64,000 nt of DNA from Dyadobacter sp. 50-39 (GCA_001898145.1 MKSR01000040.1:496001-560000), one strand, 5' to 3'. Shown: positions 19,377-27,790, numbered from the stretch's first letter. A program made the numbers and translations. The notes: generated by a model from the sequence alone, not told the origin.

Positions 19377-21272
19377 ATGAGCTATTTAAAAAAGACCTTA
19401 ACGCTGTTGCTGGTGCTCGTGGCGATGAGCTGCGGCGATGTGCTCGACAAGCAGCCGCTCGATAAATTGCAGGGAGAGAACCTGTTCTCCAACCCGGAAG
19501 GCGTGAAATTGTACATGGCCAACCTGTACTACCAGCTGCCGATCGAAGATTTCACCTTCTTCCGGCAGGGCTTCAACTGGAACACCGGCGACCCCAACAA
19601 CGGCGGCTTCGCCCCGGCGATGTCCACCGACGAGGCTGTGCATACCGAATTCGGCGATTTTATCGGGAATGACGATTTCCAGTGGTGGGACCAGGGCTAC
19701 AAGCTGATCCGGGATGTCAACATCCTGATCGACATCATCCCTACCCTCGACATCACCGATGACGAACGGAAAGCATTGATCGGCGAAAGTTCATTTATCC
19801 GCGCTTACGCCTATTTCGCGCTGGTGAAACGCTACGGCGGCGTGCCGTTGATCACTTCCGTACAAAAGTACGAAGGCGATGTGGAAGCGCTCAAAGTACC
19901 CCGCAGCACCGAAAAGGAAACCTGGGATTTTGTATTGAAAGAATGCGATACGGCCATCGGTAACCTGGGCGACTCGTGGCCGGGCGGAGAGCGCCGCGCA
20001 ACCAAATGGGTAGCCTATGCCCTCAAATCCCGCGCGGCGTTGCATGCGGCTTCACTGGCCAAGTACGCCGACCGCGCCCCTATTTCGGGAACAGCCGTGG
20101 ACCAGAAGCTGGTGGGCCTGGACAAAGGTGCTGCGGCCGAGTATTACAAAGCGGCCACGGATGCGTCGGAAGCCATCATCAATTCGGGTAAATTCAGCCT
20201 GTTCAAACCATCGCCCGCGACACCCGAAGAGGCTGCGAACAACTACCGGCTGCTCTTTGAAGACCCAAACAATGCACCGGAAGAAGTCATTTTCATTAAG
20301 GGCTACGCGAGACCGGGCTCGGGCACGGGCCATAATTACGGGATTTGGTACCAGCCCAACCAAACCGCCAACGGCTGGCCGCACCCGGGCCGCATGAACC
20401 CGACCCTCGAACTGATGGACGTTTACGAAAGCTATGACAAGCCGGGCGAAAACGCGCCGCTCGCTACCTCCGCTGCTGCCAACGATATCAGTGACTACAC
20501 CGGTTTCAATGCAGGCAAACAGTACAAGAGGTTCGATACGGAGAATGATATCTTCAAAGGCAAGGACGCCCGCATGTGGGCGACGATGATCCTACCCGGC
20601 ACCAGCTGGAAGGGCCAGAAGATCGTGATCCAGGCCGGTTTTATCAAACCTGACGGCTCCGCGCAGATCATGGGCGGCGATCCGTTTACCGTCGGTGGCA
20701 CTACCTATTACACCTACGGCGCTTCCGACCGGACAAAATATTCCGGTTTCGATACCTGGGGTGGGAATAATACCCGTACCGGCGTGAGTTTCAAGAAGTT
20801 TTTGAATGAAGGGCTCAACATTGCACCGGGCTGGAACCAATGCGTGACTGATTTTGCGGATTTCCGCTATGCCGAAATCCTGCTCAACTATGCCGAGGCC
20901 ATTGCCGAAAGCGGCACCGGCGACAAAGTGAAAGGCGCCAAGGCACTGAACGACATCCGCCGTCGCGCCGGCCACAAAACTGAAATCCCGCTGACGATCA
21001 ACAACGTGATCCGTGAAAGAAGGGTCGAGCTGGCTTTTGAGAACAAGCGTTTCTGGGACCTGATCCGCCGCCGCGAGTACCATACCGTGTTCAACAACAC
21101 GATGCGCCACGCGTTGCTGCCGATCCTCGACCTGCGCGTTACGCCTGCGAAGTACATTTTCGTGCGTGTCAATGTCCCCCGCAGCAACCCATCCACGTTC
21201 GACTACCGCCAGTACTACCGCTACATCCCGGGCATCGGCGCGAATGGTCTGGTTCAAAATCCACAGTATTGA
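19377..21272 (+). CDS. susD: SusD/RagB family nutrient-binding outer-membrane lipoprotein
   Basis: I start at the ATG at 19377; a TTG two codons upstream is less likely. The 631-residue protein has a lipoprotein signal with the lipobox VAMSC. It shows SusD features: EKQPLDKL-like start, FIRAYAYFALVKRYGGVPLIT (TPR helices), RADAALYYA-equivalent tetratricopeptide sequence, FADFRYAEILLNYAEAIAE, and ERRVELAFENKRFWDLIRRREY near the C-terminus. It forms the lid of the SusC transporter. The short gap to susC implies one mRNA. Confidence 0.95.
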   Translation: MSYLKKTLTLLLVLVAMSCGDVLDKQPLDKLQGENLFSNPEGVKLYMANLYYQLPIEDFTFFRQGFNWNTGDPNNGGFAPAMSTDEAVHTEFGDFIGNDDFQWWDQGYKLIRDVNILIDIIPTLDITDDERKALIGESSFIRAYAYFALVKRYGGVPLITSVQKYEGDVEALKVPRSTEKETWDFVLKECDTAIGNLGDSWPGGERRATKWVAYALKSRAALHAASLAKYADRAPISGTAVDQKLVGLDKGAAAEYYKAATDASEAIINSGKFSLFKPSPATPEEAANNYRLLFEDPNNAPEEVIFIKGYARPGSGTGHNYGIWYQPNQTANGWPHPGRMNPTLELMDVYESYDKPGENAPLATSAAANDISDYTGFNAGKQYKRFDTENDIFKGKDARMWATMILPGTSWKGQKIVIQAGFIKPDGSAQIMGGDPFTVGGTTYYTYGASDRTKYSGFDTWGGNNTRTGVSFKKFLNEGLNIAPGWNQCVTDFADFRYAEILLNYAEAIAESGTGDKVKGAKALNDIRRRAGHKTEIPLTINNVIRERRVELAFENKRFWDLIRRREYHTVFNNTMRHALLPILDLRVTPAKYIFVRVNVPRSNPSTFDYRQYYRYIPGIGANGLVQNPQY

Positions 21273-21412
21273 GGGGCAGTCGGCTGTCGGCTTTCGGCGG
21301 TCGGCTGCTGCCAGAGTAGTATTTTAATCAATAAATAACATTAAACATGGCTGATCACAGCAGGTCATGGCTTAAAAAGCCGAAAGCCGACTGCCGACAG
21401 CCGACTGCCAAA
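21273..21412. repeat. Inverted-repeat element in the susD-DUF3823 gap
   Basis: A perfect 17-bp inverted repeat (21275-21291 and 21393-21409, core GGCAGTCGGCTGTCGGC) brackets about 100 bases of AT-richer sequence. Each arm extends as a degenerate run of GTCGGCT/TTCGGC units. The left arm starts directly after the susD stop and the right arm ends 4 bases before the next ATG, so the element fills the whole gap. A relative of it lies at 53614-53805. It looks like a small palindromic dispersed element with no coding capacity. Confidence 0.75.
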
Positions 21413-21413
21413 T

Positions 21414-22103
21414 ATGAACCGCATACTCACTTACATTCCCGCCCTGCTCCTGCTTTTTGGTGCGGGCGCCTGCAGTGTCGACAACTACCCTGCCCCTGAT
21501 TCGCAGCTTTATGGTACTTTTCTGGATGCTGAAACCAATGAGCCTGTGGAGCAGGACATTATCCGTGGCAGCACCATCGAGTACATCGAGCACGGCTATG
21601 CATCGCAAACGAAACAAACGATGATCATCAAGAATGACGGCACCTACCGAAACAACCTCATCTTCGCGAACACGTACACGATCACGCCCGTACGGGGAAA
21701 TTTCGTACCAATGACCCCGCAGGAAATGACCGTCAAGGGTGAAACGCAGCTGGATTTCAAGGTGCAGCCCTACATTCGCGTGAAAGAAGCGAGCATTGAA
21801 AAAGTGGGAACGAAAGTCATCGCTAAGTTTAAATTACAGCAGACCGTGATGAATAACGTGCGAAAAATCGGCTTATACGCGCACCCGGAACCATCCGTGG
21901 GTGAGCCTATGCGTGTAGCGCTCGCGGAGCAGGAGATCAACGGCGCGATTGACCCCAGTAAGGTTTATCAGCTCGAAATCGACATTCCCTCGAATAGTAA
22001 TGTATTGAAAACCGGCAATCAATACTTCTTCCGCGCCGGCGGCATCATCGACGCCCCGGAATCGAAGTTTAATTATGCGAAGAGTGTGAGGATTGGATTG
22101 TGA
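21414..22103 (+). CDS. DUF3823 domain lipoprotein
   Basis: The 229-residue protein has a lipoprotein signal with the lipobox GAGAC. It then shows the DUF3823 N-terminal beta-sandwich (YPAPDSQLYGTFLDAETNEP, TIEYIEHGY, NDGTYRNNLIFANTYTI) and a second C-terminal beta domain (VKEASIEKVGTKVIAKFKL). DUF3823 genes sit next to SusD in many polysaccharide utilisation loci and probably encode surface glycan-binding proteins; the ligand is unknown. It lies downstream of susCD and upstream of the GH71/99-like gene. Confidence 0.88.
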   Translation: MNRILTYIPALLLLFGAGACSVDNYPAPDSQLYGTFLDAETNEPVEQDIIRGSTIEYIEHGYASQTKQTMIIKNDGTYRNNLIFANTYTITPVRGNFVPMTPQEMTVKGETQLDFKVQPYIRVKEASIEKVGTKVIAKFKLQQTVMNNVRKIGLYAHPEPSVGEPMRVALAEQEINGAIDPSKVYQLEIDIPSNSNVLKTGNQYFFRAGGIIDAPESKFNYAKSVRIGL

Positions 22104-22214
22104 TTAAAAAGGCCGTGGGCTTCAAGCTTAAGCAATAAGCTGTACGCCTACGGCCGCATAGATTAAAAAACATCAATTAGCATAAAGCTTACAGCTTAAA
22201 GCATACAGCCCCTT
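22104..22214. repeat. Short AGCTT-rich repetitive spacer
   Basis: This 111-base gap contains imperfect repeats of AAGCTTA, TAAGCTGTA and AAGCTTACAGCTTAAAGC, partly in opposite orientation, which can fold back on each other. It has no coding capacity. It resembles other dispersed palindromic spacer elements in the window in position but not in sequence. Confidence 0.45.
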
Positions 22215-23522
22215 ATGAAATTACATAACCTCCTGTTCTTCCTCTCCATCATCTCGCTAAGCTGCAAGGGTAGCGAAGAAAATCCTGAAACCGAAGATCC
22301 TAAGCCGGTCGAGGAGGTCAGATACGATGAATCGCATTCTATTTTCAAAAGCTACAAAGGCCTTGTCATGGCGGGCTATCAGGGCTGGTTCACCGCGGAA
22401 GGCGATGGTGCGGGCCGCGGCTGGCATCATTACCAGAAAGCCGGCAAGTTCGAGCCGGGTTTCGCTTCCATCGACTTCTGGCCCGATGTAACGGAATATG
22501 CCAAAACCTACAACACGGCATTCAAATATGCCAACGGCGAACCTGCGAAAGTATACAGCCCCTATGATGAAGAAAGCGTGGACCTGCATTTCAAATGGAT
22601 GAAAGAGCATGGCATCGACGGCGTATATATGCAAAGGTTTGTAGTGGAAGTGAAGGGCGAAAGCGGCAAACGCCATTTCAACAAGGTACTTGCCAATGCG
22701 CTGAAAGCAGCCAAAAAATACGGCCGGGCGATCAGCATTATGTACGATCTCAGCGGATCGACCTCGGCTGATATGAATTTCATCGCGAAGGACTGGGAGG
22801 AGCTTCAAACGTTGTTCAGGCTCTTCGATGGCCAGGAAAACCCTACTTACCTACGGCACAATGGCCGGCCGCTACTGGCGATCTGGGGTGTGGGTTTCAA
22901 CGACGGCCGCAAATACACGATCTCTGACATTCAGAATTTGGTAGAAGCCGTGAAAGGCCCCACCAAAAAGGCTTCCATTCTGCTCGGCGTGCCATATTAC
23001 TGGCGTGAACTCGGCCGTGATACCGAAAATTCCCAGCTGCTGCACACGGTCATCAAGCAGGCCGATATCATCATGCCCTGGGCCGTCGGGCGCTACAATG
23101 CATCGAGCTATCTGACCGTTGCCGGCCCGACCCTGCCCGCCGACATCGCCTGGTGCAAAGCCAACAAAATCGATTATGCGCCGCTCGTTTTCCCGGGATT
23201 CAGCTGGGGTAACCTCAAAAACGACCACTCACTTTACAACCAGATCCCCCGGAACAAAGGTGAATTCCTTTGGCAGCAAATCGCCGGCGCGAAAATGTCC
23301 GGCGCCGAAGCCCTCTACGTCGCCATGTTCGACGAGGTAGACGAAGGCACGGCCATTTTCAAAACCCGGAAAGAGGGTGACACCCCGCTGAACGCCGACG
23401 GAAAGTTTGTCGGCATCGAAGCCGATCTCCCTTCAGACTACTACCTGTGGCTGGTGGGGCAAGGCGCCAAATGGTTTCATGGAGAGGCCGGGTATAGCAA
23501 TGCAAAACCCGGACGTAAGTAG
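22215..23522 (+). CDS. GH71/99-like glycoside hydrolase lipoprotein
   Basis: The 435-residue protein has a lipoprotein signal (lipobox SLSC, Cys17) and a TIM-barrel starting at GLVMAGYQGWFTAEGDGAG. This is the family start in glycoside hydrolase family 71/99-like proteins. Further matches are HFKWMKEHGIDGVYMQRF, KYGRAISIMYDLSG and ADIIMPWAVGRY. Near the C-terminus, MFDEVDEGTAIFK carries Glu374 and Glu377 spaced like the two catalytic-site Glu residues of GH99 endo-alpha-mannosidases. This spacing supports mannan-type or alpha-glucan substrates, but the specificity is inferred. It closes the SusC/SusD/DUF3823 locus, so its substrate is probably what that transporter imports. Confidence 0.88.
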   Translation: MKLHNLLFFLSIISLSCKGSEENPETEDPKPVEEVRYDESHSIFKSYKGLVMAGYQGWFTAEGDGAGRGWHHYQKAGKFEPGFASIDFWPDVTEYAKTYNTAFKYANGEPAKVYSPYDEESVDLHFKWMKEHGIDGVYMQRFVVEVKGESGKRHFNKVLANALKAAKKYGRAISIMYDLSGSTSADMNFIAKDWEELQTLFRLFDGQENPTYLRHNGRPLLAIWGVGFNDGRKYTISDIQNLVEAVKGPTKKASILLGVPYYWRELGRDTENSQLLHTVIKQADIIMPWAVGRYNASSYLTVAGPTLPADIAWCKANKIDYAPLVFPGFSWGNLKNDHSLYNQIPRNKGEFLWQQIAGAKMSGAEALYVAMFDEVDEGTAIFKTRKEGDTPLNADGKFVGIEADLPSDYYLWLVGQGAKWFHGEAGYSNAKPGRK

Positions 23523-23535
23523 TTGAATATCAGAA

Positions 23536-23570
23536 GCTAATTTGTGCAAGCGCCGCTTGCGCAAATTAGC
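23536..23570. repeat. Hairpin sharing its core with the DUF1016 fragment palindrome
   Basis: A 15-bp stem (23536-23550 with 23556-23570, one mismatch, core TTTGTGCAAG / CTTGCGCAAA) and a 5-base loop lie 13 bases after the GH71/99 stop. The same core palindrome recurs at 23995-24027 inside the truncated DUF1016 reading frame. It may act as terminator for the upstream locus, but there is no T-run. Confidence 0.75.
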
Positions 23571-23707
23571 AATTTCATGCATAATCATAGAAAAATACCA
23601 TTTATACCTTTTGCTAATTTGTTCCGGCGGTTTGATCAAATGATGGTAGCAGCGGATTAATGCGCGATAGATTTACCACTAGTTATAGCTCTATTCGTAT
23701 TATTTCT

Positions 23708-24030
23708 ATGATGCTTGAAAATTTGCCCGTTGACTACCGGGACTTCTTGGACCGGATCAAAGCAGAGATCCGATTGGCGAGATTTAAGGTTAGTCTCGCG
23801 GCCAACTCAGCTTTACTTCAAATTTACTGGCAAATCGGTTGCTGGATTTTAAGCCAGCAAAATCGCTCGGAATGGGGAGCCAAAGTGATCGATAAGCTTT
23901 CGCACGATCTTCGAAAAGAGTTTCCCGACATGCAAGGCTTATCATCCAGAAATCTCAAATATATGCGGCAATTCGCCGCGATTTATCCAGACCCGGAATT
24001 TGTGCAAGCGACACTTGCACAAATTCCGCC
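23708..24030 (+). pseudogene. Truncated DUF1016 (YhcG-like PDDEXK nuclease) N-terminal fragment
   Basis: Residues from the ATG at 23708 match the DUF1016 N-terminal domain: ALLQIYWQIGCWIL, EWGAKVIDKLSHDLRKEFP and the hallmark GLSSRNLKYMRQFAAIYPD. The similarity stops after FVQATLAQIPP, exactly at a perfect 14-bp inverted repeat. Full-length members are about 330-370 residues with a C-terminal PDDEXK nuclease domain, which is absent here. The frame then runs on without a stop into the M81 peptidase gene, giving a chimeric 672-residue frame. I read this as the remnant of a lost nuclease gene, not a functional fusion. Confidence 0.8.
23995..24027. repeat. Perfect 14-bp inverted repeat at the DUF1016 breakpoint
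   Basis: GGAATTTGTGCAAG (23995-24008) and its exact reverse complement (24014-24027) surround a 5-base loop. It encodes EFVQATLAQIP in the DUF1016 frame. Homology to the nuclease ends here, and the core is shared with the hairpin at 23536-23570. Confidence 0.85.
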
Positions 24031-24106
24031 ACTCCTCACATTTCGTCATTTTTCATTATGTTTAAACAAAATAGAGGCAAAAGACCTGTTTGTTAAAACA
24101 AAATAT

Positions 24107-25678
24107 ATGAAAATTACACTTTCCCTGATCATTTCTTTCCTTCTGGCCGCAGCGCAGACTTTTGGGATGCCGGATGGAGAAAAAAAATCAAAAGCACTTC
24201 CCCGCATTGCCATTGCGGGATTGGGCATCGAGTCGAGTACGTTTTCTCCGGCGCGCACGGAGGAGCCGGCATTCAAAGCGAAATACGGCGAACAGATTTT
24301 TACTTCATACCCTTTCATGGCGGCGGATTCGAGTTTGCGGAAGCGTGCGGAGTGGCTGCCTGCGCTTGTAGGGAAGTCGCTGCCGGGCGGAATGGTTACG
24401 CGGGCAGCCTATGAGTCGCTGGTAAAACAGACGCTTGATCTGCTGAAAAAGAACGGGCCCTACGACGGACTATATTTCGACATACATGGTGCCATGAGCG
24501 TCGAAGGCCTGGACGATCCCGAGGGCGACCTCATTACGCGCATCCGCGAGGTGATTGGCAAAAAAGTGCTGATTTCGACGTGTATGGACTTGCACGGAAA
24601 TGTTTCATGGCGTCTTGCGCAGCATACCGACCTGATTACCTGTTACCGGATGGCGCCTCATGAAGACGCCATGCAATCCAAGCGCAGAGCTGTCGTGAAC
24701 CTGCTTTCACGCCTCGAAAGCGGCAAAGGCAAGCCCGCTTACAAAGCCTGGATACCCGTGCCGATCCTGCTTCCCGGCGAAAAGACAAGTACCCGCATTG
24801 AACCCGGGAAGTCGCTTTACGCCAAGGTCGCCCCTGCCTCTGTGCAGCCCGGCGTCATCGATGCGGCTATGTGGGTAGGCTATGCATGGGCGGATGAGCC
24901 TCGCAACCATGCGGTGGTGATGGTAACAGGCGACGACAAAGCCAAAGTGACCGAAAGCGCCGAAATGCTTGCGAAAAGTTTCTGGAATGTGCGGAGGGAA
25001 TTCGCATTTGTAGCGCCTACCGACGACCTCAAAGGCGCCTTGAACAAAGCACTCGCAAGTGATAAGCATCCGTTCTTTATCAGCGATTCGGGCGATAATC
25101 CTACTGCCGGCGGTGCAGGCGACGTTACCTGGACGATCACCGAAATTCTGAAACGCCCCGAGTTTAAAGCTGAAAATGGCCCGTCGCTCATTTACGCATC
25201 TATCCCCGGCCCGGAATTGGTAGAAGCGGCAGTGAAAGCCGGTGTAGGAGGTAAAATCGATGCACATGCGGGTGCCAAAGTGGACGCGCGCTTCGCACCG
25301 CCCGTACACTTGGTGGGTACCGTGGAGGCGATCTATCAAGGCGACGTGAATGCCGAAACAGAGGTTGTCGTAAAAGTGGGCAGCGTGCGCGTGATCGTCA
25401 CCAAGAAACGCAAGCCCTATCATAAAGAAGCTGATTTTACCAGACTGGGCCTGAACCCCCGCAAATCGGATATTGTGGTTGTAAAAATAGGGTATCTGGA
25501 ACCGGAGCTGTACAACATGCGCGCCGACTGGATACTGTCGCTGACACCCGGCGGCGTAGATCAGGATTTGGAACGCCTGCCCTACAAGCGCATCAAACGC
25601 CCGATGTTCCCGCTGGATAAGGATATGAAAGAGCCCGATTTAAAGGCAAAAATGGTACCCTCGTCAGACACAATGTAA
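24107..25678 (+). CDS. Secreted M81 family metallopeptidase (MlrC-like)
   Basis: I start at the ATG at 24107, which gives a clear signal peptide (MKITLSLIISFLLAAAQTFG) and a 523-residue protein; the open frame continues upstream only because it meets the DUF1016 fragment. The body has the MlrC/microcystinase-C pattern: RIAIAGLGIESSTFSPA, YFDIHGAMSVEGLDDPEGD, STCMDLHGNVSW, CYRMAPHEDA and DSGDNPTAGGAGD. The conserved Asp/His residues are candidate zinc ligands. Characterised relatives cleave short peptides in microcystin breakdown; the natural substrate here is unknown. A strong terminator follows 13 bases after the stop. Confidence 0.9.
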   Translation: MKITLSLIISFLLAAAQTFGMPDGEKKSKALPRIAIAGLGIESSTFSPARTEEPAFKAKYGEQIFTSYPFMAADSSLRKRAEWLPALVGKSLPGGMVTRAAYESLVKQTLDLLKKNGPYDGLYFDIHGAMSVEGLDDPEGDLITRIREVIGKKVLISTCMDLHGNVSWRLAQHTDLITCYRMAPHEDAMQSKRRAVVNLLSRLESGKGKPAYKAWIPVPILLPGEKTSTRIEPGKSLYAKVAPASVQPGVIDAAMWVGYAWADEPRNHAVVMVTGDDKAKVTESAEMLAKSFWNVRREFAFVAPTDDLKGALNKALASDKHPFFISDSGDNPTAGGAGDVTWTITEILKRPEFKAENGPSLIYASIPGPELVEAAVKAGVGGKIDAHAGAKVDARFAPPVHLVGTVEAIYQGDVNAETEVVVKVGSVRVIVTKKRKPYHKEADFTRLGLNPRKSDIVVVKIGYLEPELYNMRADWILSLTPGGVDQDLERLPYKRIKRPMFPLDKDMKEPDLKAKMVPSSDTM

Positions 25679-25691
25679 TGTCAGGCACAGC

Positions 25692-25730
25692 AAAAAGCCG
25701 GCCCGCCCACAACTGGGCGGCCGGCTTTTT
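25692..25730. terminator. Intrinsic terminator after the M81 gene
   Basis: AAAAAGCCGGCC-CGCCCA pairs with TGGGCG-GCCGGCTTTTT across a 4-base loop, with one bulged C in the left arm. A- and T-runs flank the stem, so it can act on both strands. Confidence 0.9.
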
Positions 25731-25756
25731 CAATCAATTTCATTCTAAACTGACAT

Positions 25757-25937
25757 TCACTCCACGAACGCGAATGCAACCGCCGCGTTGGAATGAATGC
25801 GCTCGGTGGACGGGACCATGGGCTGAATACCGAGCCCGACCAGCTTGTCTTTACAAAAATCCATTTCCATGGTAAACTTCATAATAATCGACAGTAGAGA
25901 CCCAGCTCATGCCGCCCGCGAGACCTAACTTTTTCAT
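25757..25937 (-). pseudogene. Remnant of an aspartate/glutamate racemase gene
   Basis: On the minus strand, from the ATG at 25937, the translation starts KKLGLAGGMSWVSTVDYYE, the typical N-terminus of Asp/Glu racemases, and stops after 28 codons. An overlapping frame (25870-25757) reads FCKDKLVGLGIQPMVPST, which resembles a downstream segment of the same family. A normal enzyme has about 230 residues, so most of the middle and all of the C-terminus are missing and the join is frameshifted. This is a deleted, dead copy. Confidence 0.7.
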
Positions 25938-25966
25938 GATTAAATGGTATGGATATAAACAAATGC

Positions 25967-26548
25967 TCAGATATTATCGCGCCCGGAGACCCGGCCGGTA
26001 ATCCAAAGCAGGAATAATGCATTGAAAACAAGTGTGAGGGGTATCACCGACAGGTTTTTAAAAAACAAAATGATTACCCATTCGGAAGACTTTTCGGCAA
26101 TGATATTGTGCACTTTGAGTTTATAATAAAGACAAGTCTGATAGGCCGCGTAATCGATCAGCAGATTCGTAGCCCAGGCAATCAGCAGATAAATCACAAA
26201 ACTTGCCAGCAACGACCGCCAATGAGTTTTCAGGCGAACGCGAGCCTTTTGCCAATGCTCTGTCCACGCCCTGCCGCTGGTCAGCATGAGTTTAATTCTG
26301 GAAAAGCCCTTTTTGAGGTGCGTAAGGCCCAATGCATAAACGAACAGCAGGATTCGCGCCGATTCGACCAATATTTCCATGGCGATGTGCAATCCGGGGG
26401 ATATGGGCCCGAATGCGCCAAGTTGCACAATGCGGCCTATCGCAGCGATCAGACCGAGGCCGAGCACGATAAGGTAGTGGCTGCGAAAAAACAGGAGTGT
26501 TGCGCGCAGCCAGGTAAGGCTTTGAATGGTTTTAGTGTTGTTTTTCAT
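25967..26548 (-). CDS. Integral membrane protein, unknown function
   Basis: I start at the ATG at 26548 (MKNNTKTIQ); an upstream extension of 17 codons is possible. The 193-residue protein has four to five hydrophobic segments (ATLLFFRSHYLIVLGLGLIA, AMEILVESARILLFVYALGL, SLLASFVIYLLIAW, LSVIPLTLVFNALFLLWI). A basic loop (KKGFSRIKLMLTSGRAWTEH) sits in the middle. I do not recognise a family. It is downstream of a small secreted protein gene on the same strand. Confidence 0.65.
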   Translation of the reverse strand: MKNNTKTIQSLTWLRATLLFFRSHYLIVLGLGLIAAIGRIVQLGAFGPISPGLHIAMEILVESARILLFVYALGLTHLKKGFSRIKLMLTSGRAWTEHWQKARVRLKTHWRSLLASFVIYLLIAWATNLLIDYAAYQTCLYYKLKVHNIIAEKSSEWVIILFFKNLSVIPLTLVFNALFLLWITGRVSGRDNI

Positions 26549-26599
26549 GACGTTTACAGTTTTGAGTAAGTTAAAAAAAATAGACGCTCGAAAAAACAC

Positions 26600-26833
26600 C
26601 TACTTATTTGGCAAAACCGGCGTATGAATAGTAAGGATTTTGACCTCCGAATCCACATCCGCCAGATCTGCGTTTCCCGCCTTTCGCGCGAACCGTGAGA
26701 TCTGCACTTCCGTTTTGCTTTTTACCACGTAGAAAAAGCCGGACGCGACGGGCTCGATCGTCAGTTGGAGTTGCGCGAAGCCGTGCGCAATGGCTACTGC
26801 CAGCAAAAAAAAGGTGCAGGTGAGATGTTTCAT
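26600..26833 (-). CDS. Small secreted protein, unknown function
   Basis: The ATG at 26833 gives a 77-residue precursor with a signal peptide (KHLTCTFFLLAVAIAHGFA) and about 58 mature residues rich in Lys, Val and Glu. A longer upstream start is possible but would bury the signal. No family is recognised. It precedes the membrane protein gene by about 50 bases on the same strand. Confidence 0.5.
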   Translation of the reverse strand: MKHLTCTFFLLAVAIAHGFAQLQLTIEPVASGFFYVVKSKTEVQISRFARKAGNADLADVDSEVKILTIHTPVLPNK

Positions 26834-26882
26834 GTGTGCAGGTAGGAAGTATTGTAAATATAACAAATTGCTCCCCCTAAAA

Positions 26883-27296
26883 CTACCGCTTCGACTTCAT
26901 GGCCTTCACCGTTTGCAAACTGCTGTCGTTAGCCAACTTCTGATATTCAGGGCTGTCACAGGCGACCAATGCCATTTTTCCGGCCTGGTCATGGTGTACA
27001 CCCCAACCGTACCGTTTGGCCAATGGCGAGCAGCGCATGCATGGCTGCCCTTTTGAGAAGAATTGCTTCCGGGCTTCGTCGAGTTCGCTTTCAGTAAGGT
27101 CTTTCCGCTCTGCAAACACCTGGAAAAGCACATCGTCGGATGTGAACTTGTAAGGGTTTTTGCTGATCATTTCATACTGGATGCCTGCCACCGTTTTGGC
27201 ATCGCCTTTCATAGGCGGTACCTCACCGCCGGTTGCCGGGCAGTCCTCGGAGACTTCGATCAATGTGTTTTCGTAGTTGGTGGTATGAACTTTCAT
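26883..27296 (-). CDS. DUF6157 family protein
   Basis: The 137-residue cytosolic protein begins MKVHTTNYENTLIEVSEDCP and contains the conserved KSVAGIQYEMI-like segment, SDDVLFQVFAERK, FFSKGQPCMRCSPLAKRYGW and DSPEYQKLAND. These are features of DUF6157, whose function is unknown. The CMRC pair and C in VACDSPEY could bind metal or be redox-active; that is speculation. It is followed on the same strand by the two small envelope genes. Confidence 0.8.
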   Translation of the reverse strand: MKVHTTNYENTLIEVSEDCPATGGEVPPMKGDAKTVAGIQYEMISKNPYKFTSDDVLFQVFAERKDLTESELDEARKQFFSKGQPCMRCSPLAKRYGWGVHHDQAGKMALVACDSPEYQKLANDSSLQTVKAMKSKR

Positions 27297-27387
27297 GACA
27301 GGACAGCTTTTTGATGCAAAATAATGCTACTATTGACAACAGTGTGTCAGCAGCAAGGTTAAGGAAACGCATTGAACGCCCGCTGCT

Positions 27388-27774
27388 TCATGCGGCCATT
27401 TCTTCCTCTACGAGTTCGCCGCTCCTTTTAATGTCCCGGTAGGCCCATTCTGCCATGGCGTTGATCACCGCTTCCAGCTCCCGGCCAGCTTCCGTCAGCG
27501 TATAGGTAACATACGGTGGTACCACAGGTTTTGCTTCCCGGACCAGTAAACGATCACCTTCCAACTGCTTTAAATGCTGAATAAGCATCTTTTCGGTAAT
27601 GTGCGGCATTGCCTTCCTGATCTCGCTGTAACGTTTGCTCCCTGCCAGCAGGTGATACAGTATAATAGGTTTCCAGTGTCCGCCGATTTTGCTCATCACA
27701 TAGGTAACCGGGCACTCCTGCATTACAATCTCCCGGTTCGCATTGTAAGTCGAATTTTCTTTGATTTTAGTCAT
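27388..27774 (-). CDS. HxlR family winged-helix transcriptional regulator
   Basis: I start at the ATG at 27774, giving 128 residues of normal HxlR length; the open frame continues upstream into the divergent promoter. HxlR signatures are CPVTYVMSKIGGHWKPIILYHL (Cys near the N-terminus, often a redox sensor), RYSEIRKAMPHITEKMLIQHL (recognition helix) and YTLTEAGRELEAVI. It is divergent from an NmrA-like gene across a 76-base gap with a palindromic operator candidate. This arrangement resembles known HxlR/quinone- or aldehyde-responsive switches, so it probably represses itself and its neighbour. Confidence 0.92.
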   Translation of the reverse strand: MTKIKENSTYNANREIVMQECPVTYVMSKIGGHWKPIILYHLLAGSKRYSEIRKAMPHITEKMLIQHLKQLEGDRLLVREAKPVVPPYVTYTLTEAGRELEAVINAMAEWAYRDIKRSGELVEEEMAA

Positions 27775-27790
27775 ACATACTCTCGGGTAA

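Noticed and set aside
23660..25678. Genuine 672-residue DUF1016-peptidase fusion protein
   Set aside because: The DUF1016 part is truncated at a palindrome, and an ATG at 24107 gives a normal-length M81 protein with a signal peptide, which would be useless in the middle of a fusion.
25678..25875. 65-residue plus-strand reading frame after the M81 gene
   Set aside because: It covers a terminator stem and the antisense strand of the racemase remnant, and its composition is not protein-like.
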